A DNA stretch of 23,496 nucleotides from positions 1-23,496 of the forward strand of contig DAIRGS010000088.1 in assembly GCA_036794395.1 (NCBI GenBank). Reading direction: 5' to 3'. A program made the position numbers and the translations under genes. This stretch comes from DASXMX01 sp036794395 (GTDB taxonomy: Bacteria; Planctomycetota; Phycisphaerae; Tepidisphaerales; Tepidisphaeraceae). Under the pieces are notes generated by a model. The model saw only the letters and a list, made by a program, of their open reading frames with translations. It was not told the origin of the DNA and ran no database searches. Below are positions 7,439 through 15,774 of the stretch, piece by piece (within the stretch, counting starts at the first letter, position 1; each line of letters begins with the position of its first letter).

Positions 7439-8038
7439 CTATCCGCGCTGATATGCACAGCGGCCGCGTTCTAACCTATTCGCCTGTTGGCAGGCGATCC
7501 GTCGGCACAATTCGCGTAGATCGGCGAGTTCACGGCAGCAATCGGGATTGTGCTTGGTGTTCAACAGCGGACGAAGGTCGTGAATTACCATCGGCTCGAT
7601 ATTCACGAGATCGGGAACTTCCATTGCCAGCCAGCGCACAAGCAAGTGCACCCCCATCCAGTCAATTATTTGAGCCGTATCAGTCTTCGCAAACCGGTAG
7701 TTATTCTGGTTCGCTTTACCGCGCAGACTGCCCGGTTCAGGGCGGAAGCCAAGAATGGCGCCGATTCCGCGGAAAAAAGTAGCGGGACGTTTGTGTCGGA
7801 GTTCTTGATCTATGAGCCTGACTGACAATGAGTCTCGCGCGCGGCCCACGTACAGCAGATTTGTTCCCCGCCGGATGAGCATTGAGGTGAAAGGTTCCGG
7901 TAGGGACTTGGGGTTATCTACGAAGATTGCGTACAGCCCCGGCCCATTATCCACCAATCCGATGGCCTTCGAGACGGGAACCGCAACTGCGAAATCACTC
8001 AAAAACTGCGCCGTTTGCTTTGCGAGTTCATGGGGCAT
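7439..8038 (-). CDS. GIY-YIG nuclease-family protein
   Basis: From the ATG at 8038 the product has 199 residues. The GIY-YIG core is visible: GLY at 34-36 (GPGLYAIF), YVG at 63-65 (NLLYVGRA), Arg74 in SLSVRL, and a conserved Glu148 in NIEPMVIHDLRPLLN that should bind the catalytic metal. These match the tyrosines, arginine and glutamate of GIY-YIG endonucleases, which cut or nick DNA. No other DNA-binding domain is seen, so the target is unknown. An upstream ATG at 8116 in the same frame would add 26 residues rich in Cys and Arg, which look less like family N-termini; ribosome-site evidence is weak for either. It heads a leftward cassette with the ComF-like and SLOG-like genes, and is divergent from the GH15 gene. 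Confidence 0.75.
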   Translation of the reverse strand: MPHELAKQTAQFLSDFAVAVPVSKAIGLVDNGPGLYAIFVDNPKSLPEPFTSMLIRRGTNLLYVGRARDSLSVRLIDQELRHKRPATFFRGIGAILGFRPEPGSLRGKANQNNYRFAKTDTAQIIDWMGVHLLVRWLAMEVPDLVNIEPMVIHDLRPLLNTKHNPDCCRELADLRELCRRIACQQANRLERGRCAYQRG

Positions 8039-8200
8039 CAATGGACATTCTCGTCCATGTGGGCAAGTTGTCCACCGTTTCCGCTCTTGCATTGCCTGTT
8101 TGCAGGGAGTAATCATCCCGACGCGCGGACTGAAATCATCTAAATCACTGAATCAGACGGACTGGAAACCTGGCCCACGAAGTACAGAAACGTAAGACGT

Positions 8201-10045
8201 ATGGCTTATCTCCCCATCGAAGACTACGGCCTGATCGGCAACATGCACACCGCCGCGCTGGTCGGCCGCAATGGCTCGATCGACTGGCTTTGCCTCCCCC
8301 ATTTCGATTCCCCCAGCATTTTTGCCGGCATCTTAGATGAGAAAAAGGGCGGCCATTTCAAGATCGCACCCGAAGCGCCGGTGACCACCCGAAGGCAGGT
8401 CTATTGGCCCGACACCAATGTGCTCATCACGCGCTTCCTTCTGGGCGATGGCGTCGTTGAAGTGATCGACTACATGCCCGTCGGAATCGCCAAAGGCAGG
8501 CCCGGCTTCCGCGAAATCGTCCGTCGCGTCGAAGCCATCCGCGGCACCATCCCCGTGCGGATGGAGTGCTGCCCGGCATTCAACTACGCGCGAGATGCCC
8601 ACAAAACCGAGCTGAGTGAACGCGGCGCGGTGTTCTACACTGACCGCACCGCCATCGAACTCAATGCCCGCGTTCCCCTGGTGGTTATGCCCGAGTGCGG
8701 CGGCGCTGCTGCCACCTTCACCCTCAAGCCTGGCGAATGCACCACCTTCGTCCTCCGCCAGCTTGATGCCAAACACAAAGGCGCACCGGTTCTCGACGAC
8801 GAACTCGAACGCGATCTCTTCGCCCGCACCGTCCAATACTGGCACACCTGGCTCAGCAAATGCACGTATCAGGGCCGGTGGCGTGAAATGGTCAATCGCT
8901 CGGCCCTCCTCCTCAAGCTCCTGACCTTCGAGCCCACCGGCGCGCTCGTCGCCGCACCGACCACAAGCCTGCCCGAGTCCATCGGCGGCCCGCGAAACTG
9001 GGACTACCGCTACACCTGGATTCGCGACGCGGCCTTCTCCCTCTATGGCCTTCTTCGCGTTGGCTTCACCGAGGAAGCCGGCGCATTCATGCGCTGGCTC
9101 GAACAACGCTGCCACGAGCGCACCGCCGACGGCCCCCTCCAAATCATGTATGGCCTGCACGGCGAGCATAAGCTCGAAGAACTCACCCTCGATCACCTCG
9201 AAGGCTATCGCAAATCCGGCCCCGTCCGCATCGGCAACGGCGCATACAACCAGCTCCAGCTCGACATCTATGGCGAATTGATGGACAGCGTCTATCTCTA
9301 CAACAAATACGGCGCGCCCATCAGCTGGGATTTCTGGGTCGAACTGACCGAACTGCTCGACTGGGTCTGCGATAACTGGCGCCGACCCGACGAAGGGATC
9401 TGGGAAACACGCGGCGGCGCGCAACACTTCGTCTACTCCAAACTCATGTGCTGGGTCGCCATCGATCGCGGCCTGCGCCTCGCCGACCACCGCTCGTTCC
9501 CCGCCCCGCGCGCCAAGCTCTACAAAGTCCGCGACGAAATTTACATGGACGTCATGCAGAACGGCTGGTGTGGCAAGCGCAGCGCCTTCGTCCAGCACTA
9601 CGGCAGCGAAGCACTCGACGCTTCAAACCTGATTATGCCCCTGGTCTTCTTCATGGCCCCCAACGATCCGCGCATGATCCAAACCGTCGCAGCGACCATG
9701 AAGGACCCCAGCGAAGGCGGCCTGCTCTCCAACAGCCTCGTGTATCGATACAATACGCAACAATACAACGATGGTCTGGCCGGCGAAGAAGGCACGTTCA
9801 ACATGTGTACCTTCTGGCTCGTCGAAGCCCTGACACGGGCCGGCCGCACCGACCGCTCAAAACTCGACCAGGCCCGCCTGATCTTCGAAAAAATGCTCGG
9901 CTACGCCAATCACCTCGGCCTCTATGCCGAACAAACCGGCTCGCACGGAGAGGCCCTGGGCAATTTCCCGCAGGCCTTCACTCACCTGGCGCTGATCAGT
10001 TCAGCGTACAACCTCGATCGGACCTTGAGTGGGAAGAACTGGTAA
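8201..10045 (+). CDS. GH15 family glucoamylase/trehalase-like glycoside hydrolase
   Basis: The 614-residue protein begins like cytosolic bacterial and archaeal GH15 enzymes (YLPIEDYGLIGN, NGSIDWLCLPHFDSPS). An N-terminal beta-sandwich covers roughly residues 1-235, then an (alpha/alpha)6 barrel. Barrel motifs include NWDYRYTWIRDAAFS, PVRIGNGAYNQLQLD, DEGIWETRG (Glu398 and Glu402) and AGEEGTFNMCTFWLVEAL (Glu529/Glu530). The catalytic acid and base are expected among these glutamates; the exact pair is inferred. The family releases beta-glucose from non-reducing ends of glucans, but some actinobacterial and archaeal members are trehalases, and sequence alone does not decide. No signal peptide is seen, so it should act inside the cell on glycogen, maltodextrin or trehalose made by neighbouring genes. 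It is divergent from the GIY-YIG gene and followed 59 bases later by the possible SUKH gene. Confidence 0.9.
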   Translation: MAYLPIEDYGLIGNMHTAALVGRNGSIDWLCLPHFDSPSIFAGILDEKKGGHFKIAPEAPVTTRRQVYWPDTNVLITRFLLGDGVVEVIDYMPVGIAKGRPGFREIVRRVEAIRGTIPVRMECCPAFNYARDAHKTELSERGAVFYTDRTAIELNARVPLVVMPECGGAAATFTLKPGECTTFVLRQLDAKHKGAPVLDDELERDLFARTVQYWHTWLSKCTYQGRWREMVNRSALLLKLLTFEPTGALVAAPTTSLPESIGGPRNWDYRYTWIRDAAFSLYGLLRVGFTEEAGAFMRWLEQRCHERTADGPLQIMYGLHGEHKLEELTLDHLEGYRKSGPVRIGNGAYNQLQLDIYGELMDSVYLYNKYGAPISWDFWVELTELLDWVCDNWRRPDEGIWETRGGAQHFVYSKLMCWVAIDRGLRLADHRSFPAPRAKLYKVRDEIYMDVMQNGWCGKRSAFVQHYGSEALDASNLIMPLVFFMAPNDPRMIQTVAATMKDPSEGGLLSNSLVYRYNTQQYNDGLAGEEGTFNMCTFWLVEALTRAGRTDRSKLDQARLIFEKMLGYANHLGLYAEQTGSHGEALGNFPQAFTHLALISSAYNLDRTLSGKNW

Positions 10046-10104
10046 GGCGTCGCATCTCGGAAAAATGCTTGGCGCAGCAGGTGCTATTTAAAGAATGGGG
10101 CCAC

Positions 10105-10989
10105 ATGGACCGAAATGCGTGTCGCAATCTCCTCAGGAAACTTGAGCGGATGGAAGGCCTGCCCGCCGGGCCGGCCCCCACAGATTGCCAGGTATGGCTT
10201 GACTCGCTTGGCCTGCCACCAGACTTGCTCAAATTGATGAAATGGGACTGGCCCCAAGTCAGTTGCAGAATCGGTCACGACACACTTTTATCCGCCGAAT
10301 CGATCTCGCGGGACGCGGCAACCGCGCGGCTTCTCCAGCACAAGTTTTTGAATGTCGGAAGCGCTTCAGATGGCGATTGGATGGTGATTGATTTCTTCAC
10401 GGACACCTGCCAGGCGGGTCTCATTCCACACGATCAATGGAATCCGTGGGATGAGGACCAAGGGGATCCGCGAGAATTTTTCTGGGCCGCGCATAGCGTG
10501 GAAGACTTTCTTGGAGAGGGCGTAAACACATCTTCAGAAATCTGGCGCGAGCACGAAGAAGCCAAGATAAGGGCGGCAAGCAGAGGTCCACTCGTCTTTT
10601 CCGCTTCACATCACACCACCGGTAAATGTACGTTCGCATCGGTACCCATACCCGATGGTTACAAACTGGAGACCGCACTCGACTCAGATCGCACGATGTG
10701 GTTCGTACCTCCAGACCGAAAGGGTGGAATGGTCGTCAGCACATTTAGCCCCCACCACAAATACGTCAGCGATGCGTCGGAAGGACGAATGAACTTCCGC
10801 GAATTCCCGGTCGGAAAGAATCGTTGGCGTTTGGCAATGCCGGACGCGCGTGCTCGCAGCCTGGATAGTTTTATCGCGATACTCCCTCTGAAACACGAAG
10901 CCATTGCAGTTTATGCGTCAGATCTTTATTGGGGGGAAATCGACATCAGAGCGTTTCTCGCGGCAATAAGGCTCACCATTGACGGCTAA
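10105..10989 (+). CDS. Hypothetical protein with possible SUKH (SMI1/KNR4-like) N-terminal half
   Basis: The open frame starts far upstream inside the GH15 gene, but that part is a shadow. The ATG at 10105, with a GGGG tract four bases before it, gives 294 residues. The first ~145 carry features seen in SMI1/KNR4 (SUKH) proteins: an early Trp-rich segment, GDWMVIDFFTDTCQAGLI (a Gly-Asp, hydrophobic-Asp pattern), and FFWAAHSVEDFLGEG near the end of the domain. The remaining ~150 residues match nothing I recognise, although WFVPPDRKGGMVVSTFSPHH suggests beta structure. SUKH proteins often neutralise polymorphic toxins, but no toxin gene is visible nearby. The gene may be co-transcribed with GH15 and converges with treY. 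The family call is tentative; the frame is well supported by its length. Confidence 0.6.
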   Translation: MDRNACRNLLRKLERMEGLPAGPAPTDCQVWLDSLGLPPDLLKLMKWDWPQVSCRIGHDTLLSAESISRDAATARLLQHKFLNVGSASDGDWMVIDFFTDTCQAGLIPHDQWNPWDEDQGDPREFFWAAHSVEDFLGEGVNTSSEIWREHEEAKIRAASRGPLVFSASHHTTGKCTFASVPIPDGYKLETALDSDRTMWFVPPDRKGGMVVSTFSPHHKYVSDASEGRMNFREFPVGKNRWRLAMPDARARSLDSFIAILPLKHEAIAVYASDLYWGEIDIRAFLAAIRLTIDG

Positions 10990-11016
10990 CCCGTACGGTA
11001 GGCCGCAGTATGAACG

Positions 11017-13707
11017 TCATCTCTGAACAAAAAGTCCCCAGGGAAACTCCGCAAGTGCGTCAGCGAGCGACAAACTTTGAGCATCCGTGGTTCGCAAAGT
11101 AAACACATTTGTGAATCTCCCCGCAGTCCGGCCCTCATCGAGAACCACAGCCGTATCCTCCCAACTCCCGCCGAGTGGAACCCGTCCCGATTCACCCATC
11201 AACCCCACAAATAGCCTGGGTACAATCACCACTGCTTTTCTGCCTTCATGCCGCCGGGCAAACGCGAAGACGTGCTTCGCCTTCGGCCCCATTACCTTAA
11301 GCGGCACATACGCCCCCTTCGCAAACAACTCCCGCTCCTCTCTCCTCAGGCGCAAGATCACCGTGTTGACGAACAACTTGATCCGTCCATCCGGCATTGA
11401 CGACATCAACTCCTCAATCAACCCCATTCGATCACGCGATTCCAACCGAACCCTCAAATCCCCCAGCATGCGCTCGCGGAGTCTATAATCGACCGGCCGC
11501 CTGTTGTCGGGATCGACGAGGCTCAGGTCCCAAAGCTCCGATCCTTGATATGTGTCCGGAACCCCCGGCGCGGTCAGACGAAGCAGGGTTTGACTGAGCG
11601 AATTGTACATTCCAAAAGTGCTGACTCTTTGCTGAAATGGAAGAAACTCAGCCTGAAACGCCCGGCCGGTTTCAGGATCGAGCACCTTAGCCGCGAAATC
11701 ACTGACTGCTTTCTCATACGCTTCATTGGGGCTGGTCCACGTGGTCCGCACCTTGGCTTCGCGCAGCGCCTTTTGAAGATAGGCCTGAACTCGCGGCAGC
11801 AAGCCGGGACGTTCGGATTCGTTGATGGGCCACGCGCCGATCAGCGTTTGATACAGCAAATACTCATCGTTCGGATGCACGTCGCCTCGATAGGCCGCGT
11901 TCAATTCGCGCCAGCGCCTTACCGCCTGTCCCCATTGATCAGGCATTTCCGAAAGCACATTGATGCGGGCTCGAACGTCTTCGCTCCGCTTCGTGTCGTG
12001 GGTTGAAAGGGGCGACAGGCCGCCCGCCCAGTTCTGCTGCCGGTCCTGCAGGTATGCGTGCAAAGTCTCCGGAGTCGTCCCGAAATGATCCGGGTCACCC
12101 CCTACCTCATTCAGCGAGACCAGGCGGTTGTAAGTATAAAAAGTTGTGTCTTCGACGCCTTTTGCGGTAACCGGCGCGGTGAGCTGTTGAAACTTGCCTG
12201 CAAAGCGGAGTTGGGCAGCTCGGTCTTCCGCGGTGAATTCCCGCGGATATCGCTGAAGCAGCATGTCGCGGATGAATTCAAAGACCGGCTCGCCAACCTC
12301 ACGATTCCGCGCCATCGTGGCCCCAACCGCCTGCTCCACCTGTCGCACATCAGACGGATGAACGCCCTCAGCAGTAACATAGGATCGGTAAACCGGGAAG
12401 CATGCAATGACCTGCGCCAACGCATCGCGGAGGCCGCTCAGCGTGAAGTCGCGGGCGCACCGATCGCGCTGGGCGAGGCGATCGAGCAAAACAGCAAGCA
12501 TGTGAAGCTCGCTGGAAAACGATCGCCGAAGCATCAGACTTTTGTTTTGGTATACGAGATCGGCATACTCGGTTTCCTCCCCGGTAAAATCCCGGTAGAT
12601 CCGCGTGAACTCTGCTTCAGCAGCGGTATCGACGAACAGCCCATTGGCGAGCGCGAGAAAATCGTAGCCTGTGGTTCCGGTAACAGGCCAATCGCTGGGA
12701 AGCGGCTCGCCCAATGCGAGAATCTTTTCGACAACCACGTATAAACTCGAGACCGGGCTGGCGGCCTGGAGGCGCTGAAAATATTGGCGCGGATCATACA
12801 ACCCGTCGGGATGATCGACGCGCAAGCCGTCCAGCTTGCCCTTCGCGATGAGATCGAGCACCAGCGCGTGCGTCGCGTCAAACACCTCCTGGCGTTCCAT
12901 GCTCAAGGCCGCCAAATCGTTGATATCAAAGAACCGGCGGTAATTAATCTCATCCGCCGCCACCCGCCAACACGCCAGGCGATAGTGCTGACGTGATAGA
13001 AGACTGTCCAGGGCATCGAAGCTCGAAGCATCCCCTGCAACACCATTGAGTCGTTCGAGTCTCGATTCAATCCCCGCTCGAAAAGCGGAATCCCGATCGG
13101 CCAGCCCGTCCAAACTGCTCTTGAATTGATCCGCCGAAACCCGCGCCGCCAATTCCGGACCAAGGATCTCGCCATAAGACTCCAGCGAGAGGGGAAAGCG
13201 CCGATCGTAGTAATGAACAAAGAACCTGCCGCGATCGAACTTGATTTGAAGTTGGCCTGCTTCCAGCGTTTTGCCGTACGGATCACCAAGCACGGGCAGC
13301 AGCAGCTTATCCCGTGACTCAGGACGCGGCGACGCGCTCCAGGCAACGTCAAAGTAACCGGCGAATCGCGACTCCCGCCCATTCTCAAGAACATCGTTCC
13401 ACCACGCGTTTTCGTTCGTGGCGACGCCCACATGATTGGGAACAATGTCCAGGATATGCGACAGCCCATTCGCCTTCAATGCGGCCAGAAATGCATCGAA
13501 TTCCCCTTGCGTCCCGATCTCAGGGTTGAGCGCACTGTGATCGATAACGTCATATCCATGCGTGCTGCCAGGCTTCGCCTTCAGATATGGCGATGCATAA
13601 ACGTGCGAAATCCCCAGCTCCTTGAGATAAGGAACAATCGCAGTCGCATCCGTGAACTTAAACCCGGCATGAAACTGAAGGCGATACGTTGAAAGCGGAT
13701 GAGCCAT
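11017..13707 (-). CDS. treY: Malto-oligosyltrehalose synthase
   Basis: TreY turns the reducing-end alpha-1,4 bond of a maltodextrin into an alpha,alpha-1,1 bond, leaving a trehalosyl end. From the ATG at 13707 the product has 896 residues, normal for bacterial TreY. It starts with STYRLQFHAGFKF, a near-invariant TreY opening, and continues with SHVYASPYLKAKPGSTHGYDVIDHSALNPEIG and HILDIVPNHVGV. The GH13 residues are Asp298 (LRVDHPDG), Glu327 (VVVEKIL) and His570-Asp571 (STHDTKRSEDVRAR). PDTYQGSELWDLSLVDPDNRRPVD near the C-terminus is also typical. A start 25 codons earlier would add a poor, repeat-derived stretch, so I reject it. The gene is third in the glgX-treZ-treY operon and converges with the possible SUKH gene. 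Confidence 0.95.
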   Translation of the reverse strand: MAHPLSTYRLQFHAGFKFTDATAIVPYLKELGISHVYASPYLKAKPGSTHGYDVIDHSALNPEIGTQGEFDAFLAALKANGLSHILDIVPNHVGVATNENAWWNDVLENGRESRFAGYFDVAWSASPRPESRDKLLLPVLGDPYGKTLEAGQLQIKFDRGRFFVHYYDRRFPLSLESYGEILGPELAARVSADQFKSSLDGLADRDSAFRAGIESRLERLNGVAGDASSFDALDSLLSRQHYRLACWRVAADEINYRRFFDINDLAALSMERQEVFDATHALVLDLIAKGKLDGLRVDHPDGLYDPRQYFQRLQAASPVSSLYVVVEKILALGEPLPSDWPVTGTTGYDFLALANGLFVDTAAEAEFTRIYRDFTGEETEYADLVYQNKSLMLRRSFSSELHMLAVLLDRLAQRDRCARDFTLSGLRDALAQVIACFPVYRSYVTAEGVHPSDVRQVEQAVGATMARNREVGEPVFEFIRDMLLQRYPREFTAEDRAAQLRFAGKFQQLTAPVTAKGVEDTTFYTYNRLVSLNEVGGDPDHFGTTPETLHAYLQDRQQNWAGGLSPLSTHDTKRSEDVRARINVLSEMPDQWGQAVRRWRELNAAYRGDVHPNDEYLLYQTLIGAWPINESERPGLLPRVQAYLQKALREAKVRTTWTSPNEAYEKAVSDFAAKVLDPETGRAFQAEFLPFQQRVSTFGMYNSLSQTLLRLTAPGVPDTYQGSELWDLSLVDPDNRRPVDYRLRERMLGDLRVRLESRDRMGLIEELMSSMPDGRIKLFVNTVILRLRREERELFAKGAYVPLKVMGPKAKHVFAFARRHEGRKAVVIVPRLFVGLMGESGRVPLGGSWEDTAVVLDEGRTAGRFTNVFTLRTTDAQSLSLADALAEFPWGLFVQR

Positions 13708-13738
13708 GGCATGTTTCGGGATTTCATCTCCCTCGTGA

Positions 13739-13757
13739 CATGGGCTTCCAGCCCATG
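13739..13757. repeat. Short palindrome CATGGGCTTCCAGCCCATG in the treZ-treY gap
   Basis: CATGGGCT and AGCCCATG pair perfectly around a three-base centre. The palindrome lies between the treZ stop and the treY start, inside the operon's only sizeable gap (81 bases). It resembles small dispersed palindromes of bacterial spacers. In mRNA it could form a processing or partial-stop hairpin that lowers treY relative to treZ, but no T tract follows, so I do not call it a terminator. Confidence 0.7.
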
Positions 13758-13788
13758 CCCAGCGACTCCCTGTAGCTTGCAATCCCGT

Positions 13789-15714
13789 TCACTTCACGTC
13801 CCTGTCTGTCTTCACCGCGGCAAATGCAATCGCCGAATGCCCCGGCAGCCGCCAACCGGTCTCCGCGGATTCCGGCGATGGCGTACCATTGCCCCCATAT
13901 CGCGGATTCTCCGTTGAAAGCAGAATCTCCCATTGCGATTCAAATGGCGGCGCAATCAACGGTTCAGGCGCCGGCGAGAGTTGCAGGTCACCGCCAAAAT
14001 TCACGATCAACAGGCAGTCTGCCGCGCCTTCTTCGCCAAAGTATCGAAGCACAAAAGCATCCATCGAAAGCGCCGCCCCATCAACCCCACGCGGCCGATG
14101 AATTCGAAATGCCGGAACCGATTTTCGGAGTTTTAAAAGATCGCGATACAGCGCCCGAATGTGCGGCCACGCTTCCAGTTCCGCCCAATCCAGCTTGCAC
14201 CGCTCGAACATTTTCACATCGCCCGGATCCGGCAGGCACTCCTCCATCTCCGCGCAGGCCGCACTGGGGAACTGCTTCATAAACTCCCCCCGGCCCTTGC
14301 GCACGAGCCTGGACAACTCCGGATTATGATCCGCGAAATAAACGAACGGGCTGGTCGCCCCAAATTCCTGACCTTGAAACAGCATCGGCGTCTGCGGCGC
14401 CAGCAACATCAACGCCGACATCGCCCGATACTGCCCTGGCGAGCAAAGCTGCCGCACGCGCGAGCCATGAGCGAAGTTCGAAAGCTGGTCGTGATTCTCA
14501 ATGAAGTTTACAAATGCCGTTGGGGGCAAATCCAACGTCGGCGTTCCCCGCCGCTGCTTCTGCCATTTGTAGGGCTGCCCCTGGTAGAGATAGCCGTACT
14601 TCACCGCCGCCACGAACTCCGCCGCGTTACCGAGATAATCCGTGTAATACGCCTCGTTATGTCCCGTCAGTCGAACGATTGCGCTGTGGTGAAAGTCATC
14701 ATTCCACAACCCATCCATTCCGTAACCCCCGGTCTCAGGGGAGCGCACGATGCGTGTGTCCTGCGGTTCGTTTTCGGAAATGAGATAGATCCCGCGCTCT
14801 CCGGCCGCCGCCCGCGCTGCCCGAGTGATGGTGGCAAGAATGTGGCCTTTTGAGTCGTCGTAAATGTTCTGCGTGGCATCGAAGCGGAACCCATCGAGGT
14901 GATATTCGCTGATCCAATGCCGGGCATTGGAGATGAACAATTCCCGGACGGCGTCGCTGCCAGGCGCATCAAAATTAATCGCCTCGCCCCAATCGGTTTT
15001 GTGACGCGTACTGAAGTAATCGGGCGAAAATTCCTTCAGGTAATTACCGTCCGGCCCAAGGTGGTTGTAAACCACATCCAATATCACAGCGATCCCCAGC
15101 CCATGTGCCCGGTCGATAAACCGCCGAAAATCGTCCGGCCTCCCATACAAACGCGTCGGAGCAAAGAGATTCACCCCATCGTATCCCCACCCGAATATCC
15201 CAACGAAATCATTGACCGGCATCACCTCCAGACAGGTGATTCCCGTTTCGGCCAGGTGATCCAGTTTCTCCGTAGCCGCCGCCCAGGTGCCTTCGGGCGT
15301 GAAAGTCCCGATGTGCATCTCATACAGCACATGGTCTTCGGCTCCGATCCCCCGCCACCGTTTATCCGTCCATTCAAAAGCAGTCGGGTCAATCACCTGC
15401 GACGGGCCATGCGGTCCATCGGGTTGGTAGCGGGAAGCGGGATCGGGATAAAGCGATTTGGAAAGATCGAGGCGAAAGCGGTAAAGATCGCCGGGCCTGG
15501 CATCGGGAAGCAGCGCGGAAAAATAACCTGCGTCTTCCCGGGAAAGTGGAACGTCAGCCCCATCGTTTATAACGACGTCCACACTTTTACGCGCTGGGGC
15601 CCACACGCGGAAATGGACGCCTTTCCCGGCAGCATATTCAGCGCCAATCGGCAAGCGGCGCGTAAGAGGCTGAGCTTCCAAACTGCTTTGGGTACGTTCT
15701 TGAGTGATAGACAT
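13789..15714 (-). CDS. treZ: Malto-oligosyltrehalose trehalohydrolase
   Basis: TreZ hydrolyses the alpha-1,4 bond next to the terminal trehalosyl unit made by TreY, freeing trehalose. The product has 641 residues from the ATG at 15714. A CBM48-like N-terminal domain (GVHFRVWAPARKSVDVV) and PASRYQPDGPHGPSQVID lead into the GH13 barrel, with YEMHIGTFTPEGTW, EVMPVNDFVGIFGWGYDGV and VVYNHLGPDGNYL. The catalytic triad is Asp279 (DGFRFDATQNI), Glu314 (YLISENEPQD) and His408-Asp409 (IENHDQLSNF). GWGYDGV and ENEPQD are typical of TreZ rather than GlgB or GlgX. GGGAAG seven bases before the ATG supports this start over a TTG seven codons upstream. It sits 60 bases after glgX and 81 before treY. Confidence 0.95.
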   Translation of the reverse strand: MSITQERTQSSLEAQPLTRRLPIGAEYAAGKGVHFRVWAPARKSVDVVINDGADVPLSREDAGYFSALLPDARPGDLYRFRLDLSKSLYPDPASRYQPDGPHGPSQVIDPTAFEWTDKRWRGIGAEDHVLYEMHIGTFTPEGTWAAATEKLDHLAETGITCLEVMPVNDFVGIFGWGYDGVNLFAPTRLYGRPDDFRRFIDRAHGLGIAVILDVVYNHLGPDGNYLKEFSPDYFSTRHKTDWGEAINFDAPGSDAVRELFISNARHWISEYHLDGFRFDATQNIYDDSKGHILATITRAARAAAGERGIYLISENEPQDTRIVRSPETGGYGMDGLWNDDFHHSAIVRLTGHNEAYYTDYLGNAAEFVAAVKYGYLYQGQPYKWQKQRRGTPTLDLPPTAFVNFIENHDQLSNFAHGSRVRQLCSPGQYRAMSALMLLAPQTPMLFQGQEFGATSPFVYFADHNPELSRLVRKGRGEFMKQFPSAACAEMEECLPDPGDVKMFERCKLDWAELEAWPHIRALYRDLLKLRKSVPAFRIHRPRGVDGAALSMDAFVLRYFGEEGAADCLLIVNFGGDLQLSPAPEPLIAPPFESQWEILLSTENPRYGGNGTPSPESAETGWRLPGHSAIAFAAVKTDRDVK

Positions 15715-15774
15715 CCCTGCTTCCCACGGAATCAAATTTAAAAGATTCGGGAGTGCACGGCTCCCGCGAAATTC

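Noticed and set aside
8333..9598. A 421-codon open frame on the minus strand, opposite the GH15 gene
   Set aside because: The translation is dominated by Ala, Glu, Gly, Asp and Val with no domain signature, and the plus strand carries a full GH15 enzyme. It is a high-GC antisense artefact.
9448..10104. Upstream extension of the frame that ends at 10989, overlapping the GH15 gene
   Set aside because: The first 219 codons run inside the GH15 coding sequence in another frame and are rich in Arg and Pro. Protein-like composition begins only at the ATG at 10105.
13739..13757. The palindrome as a transcription terminator after treZ
   Set aside because: The stem is only eight base pairs and no T tract follows it on either strand, so intrinsic termination is unlikely.
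14899..15741. A 280-codon open frame on the plus strand, opposite treZ
   Set aside because: It is antisense to well-supported GH13 motifs and lacks motifs of its own. The same holds for the long plus-strand frames opposite treY and glgX.
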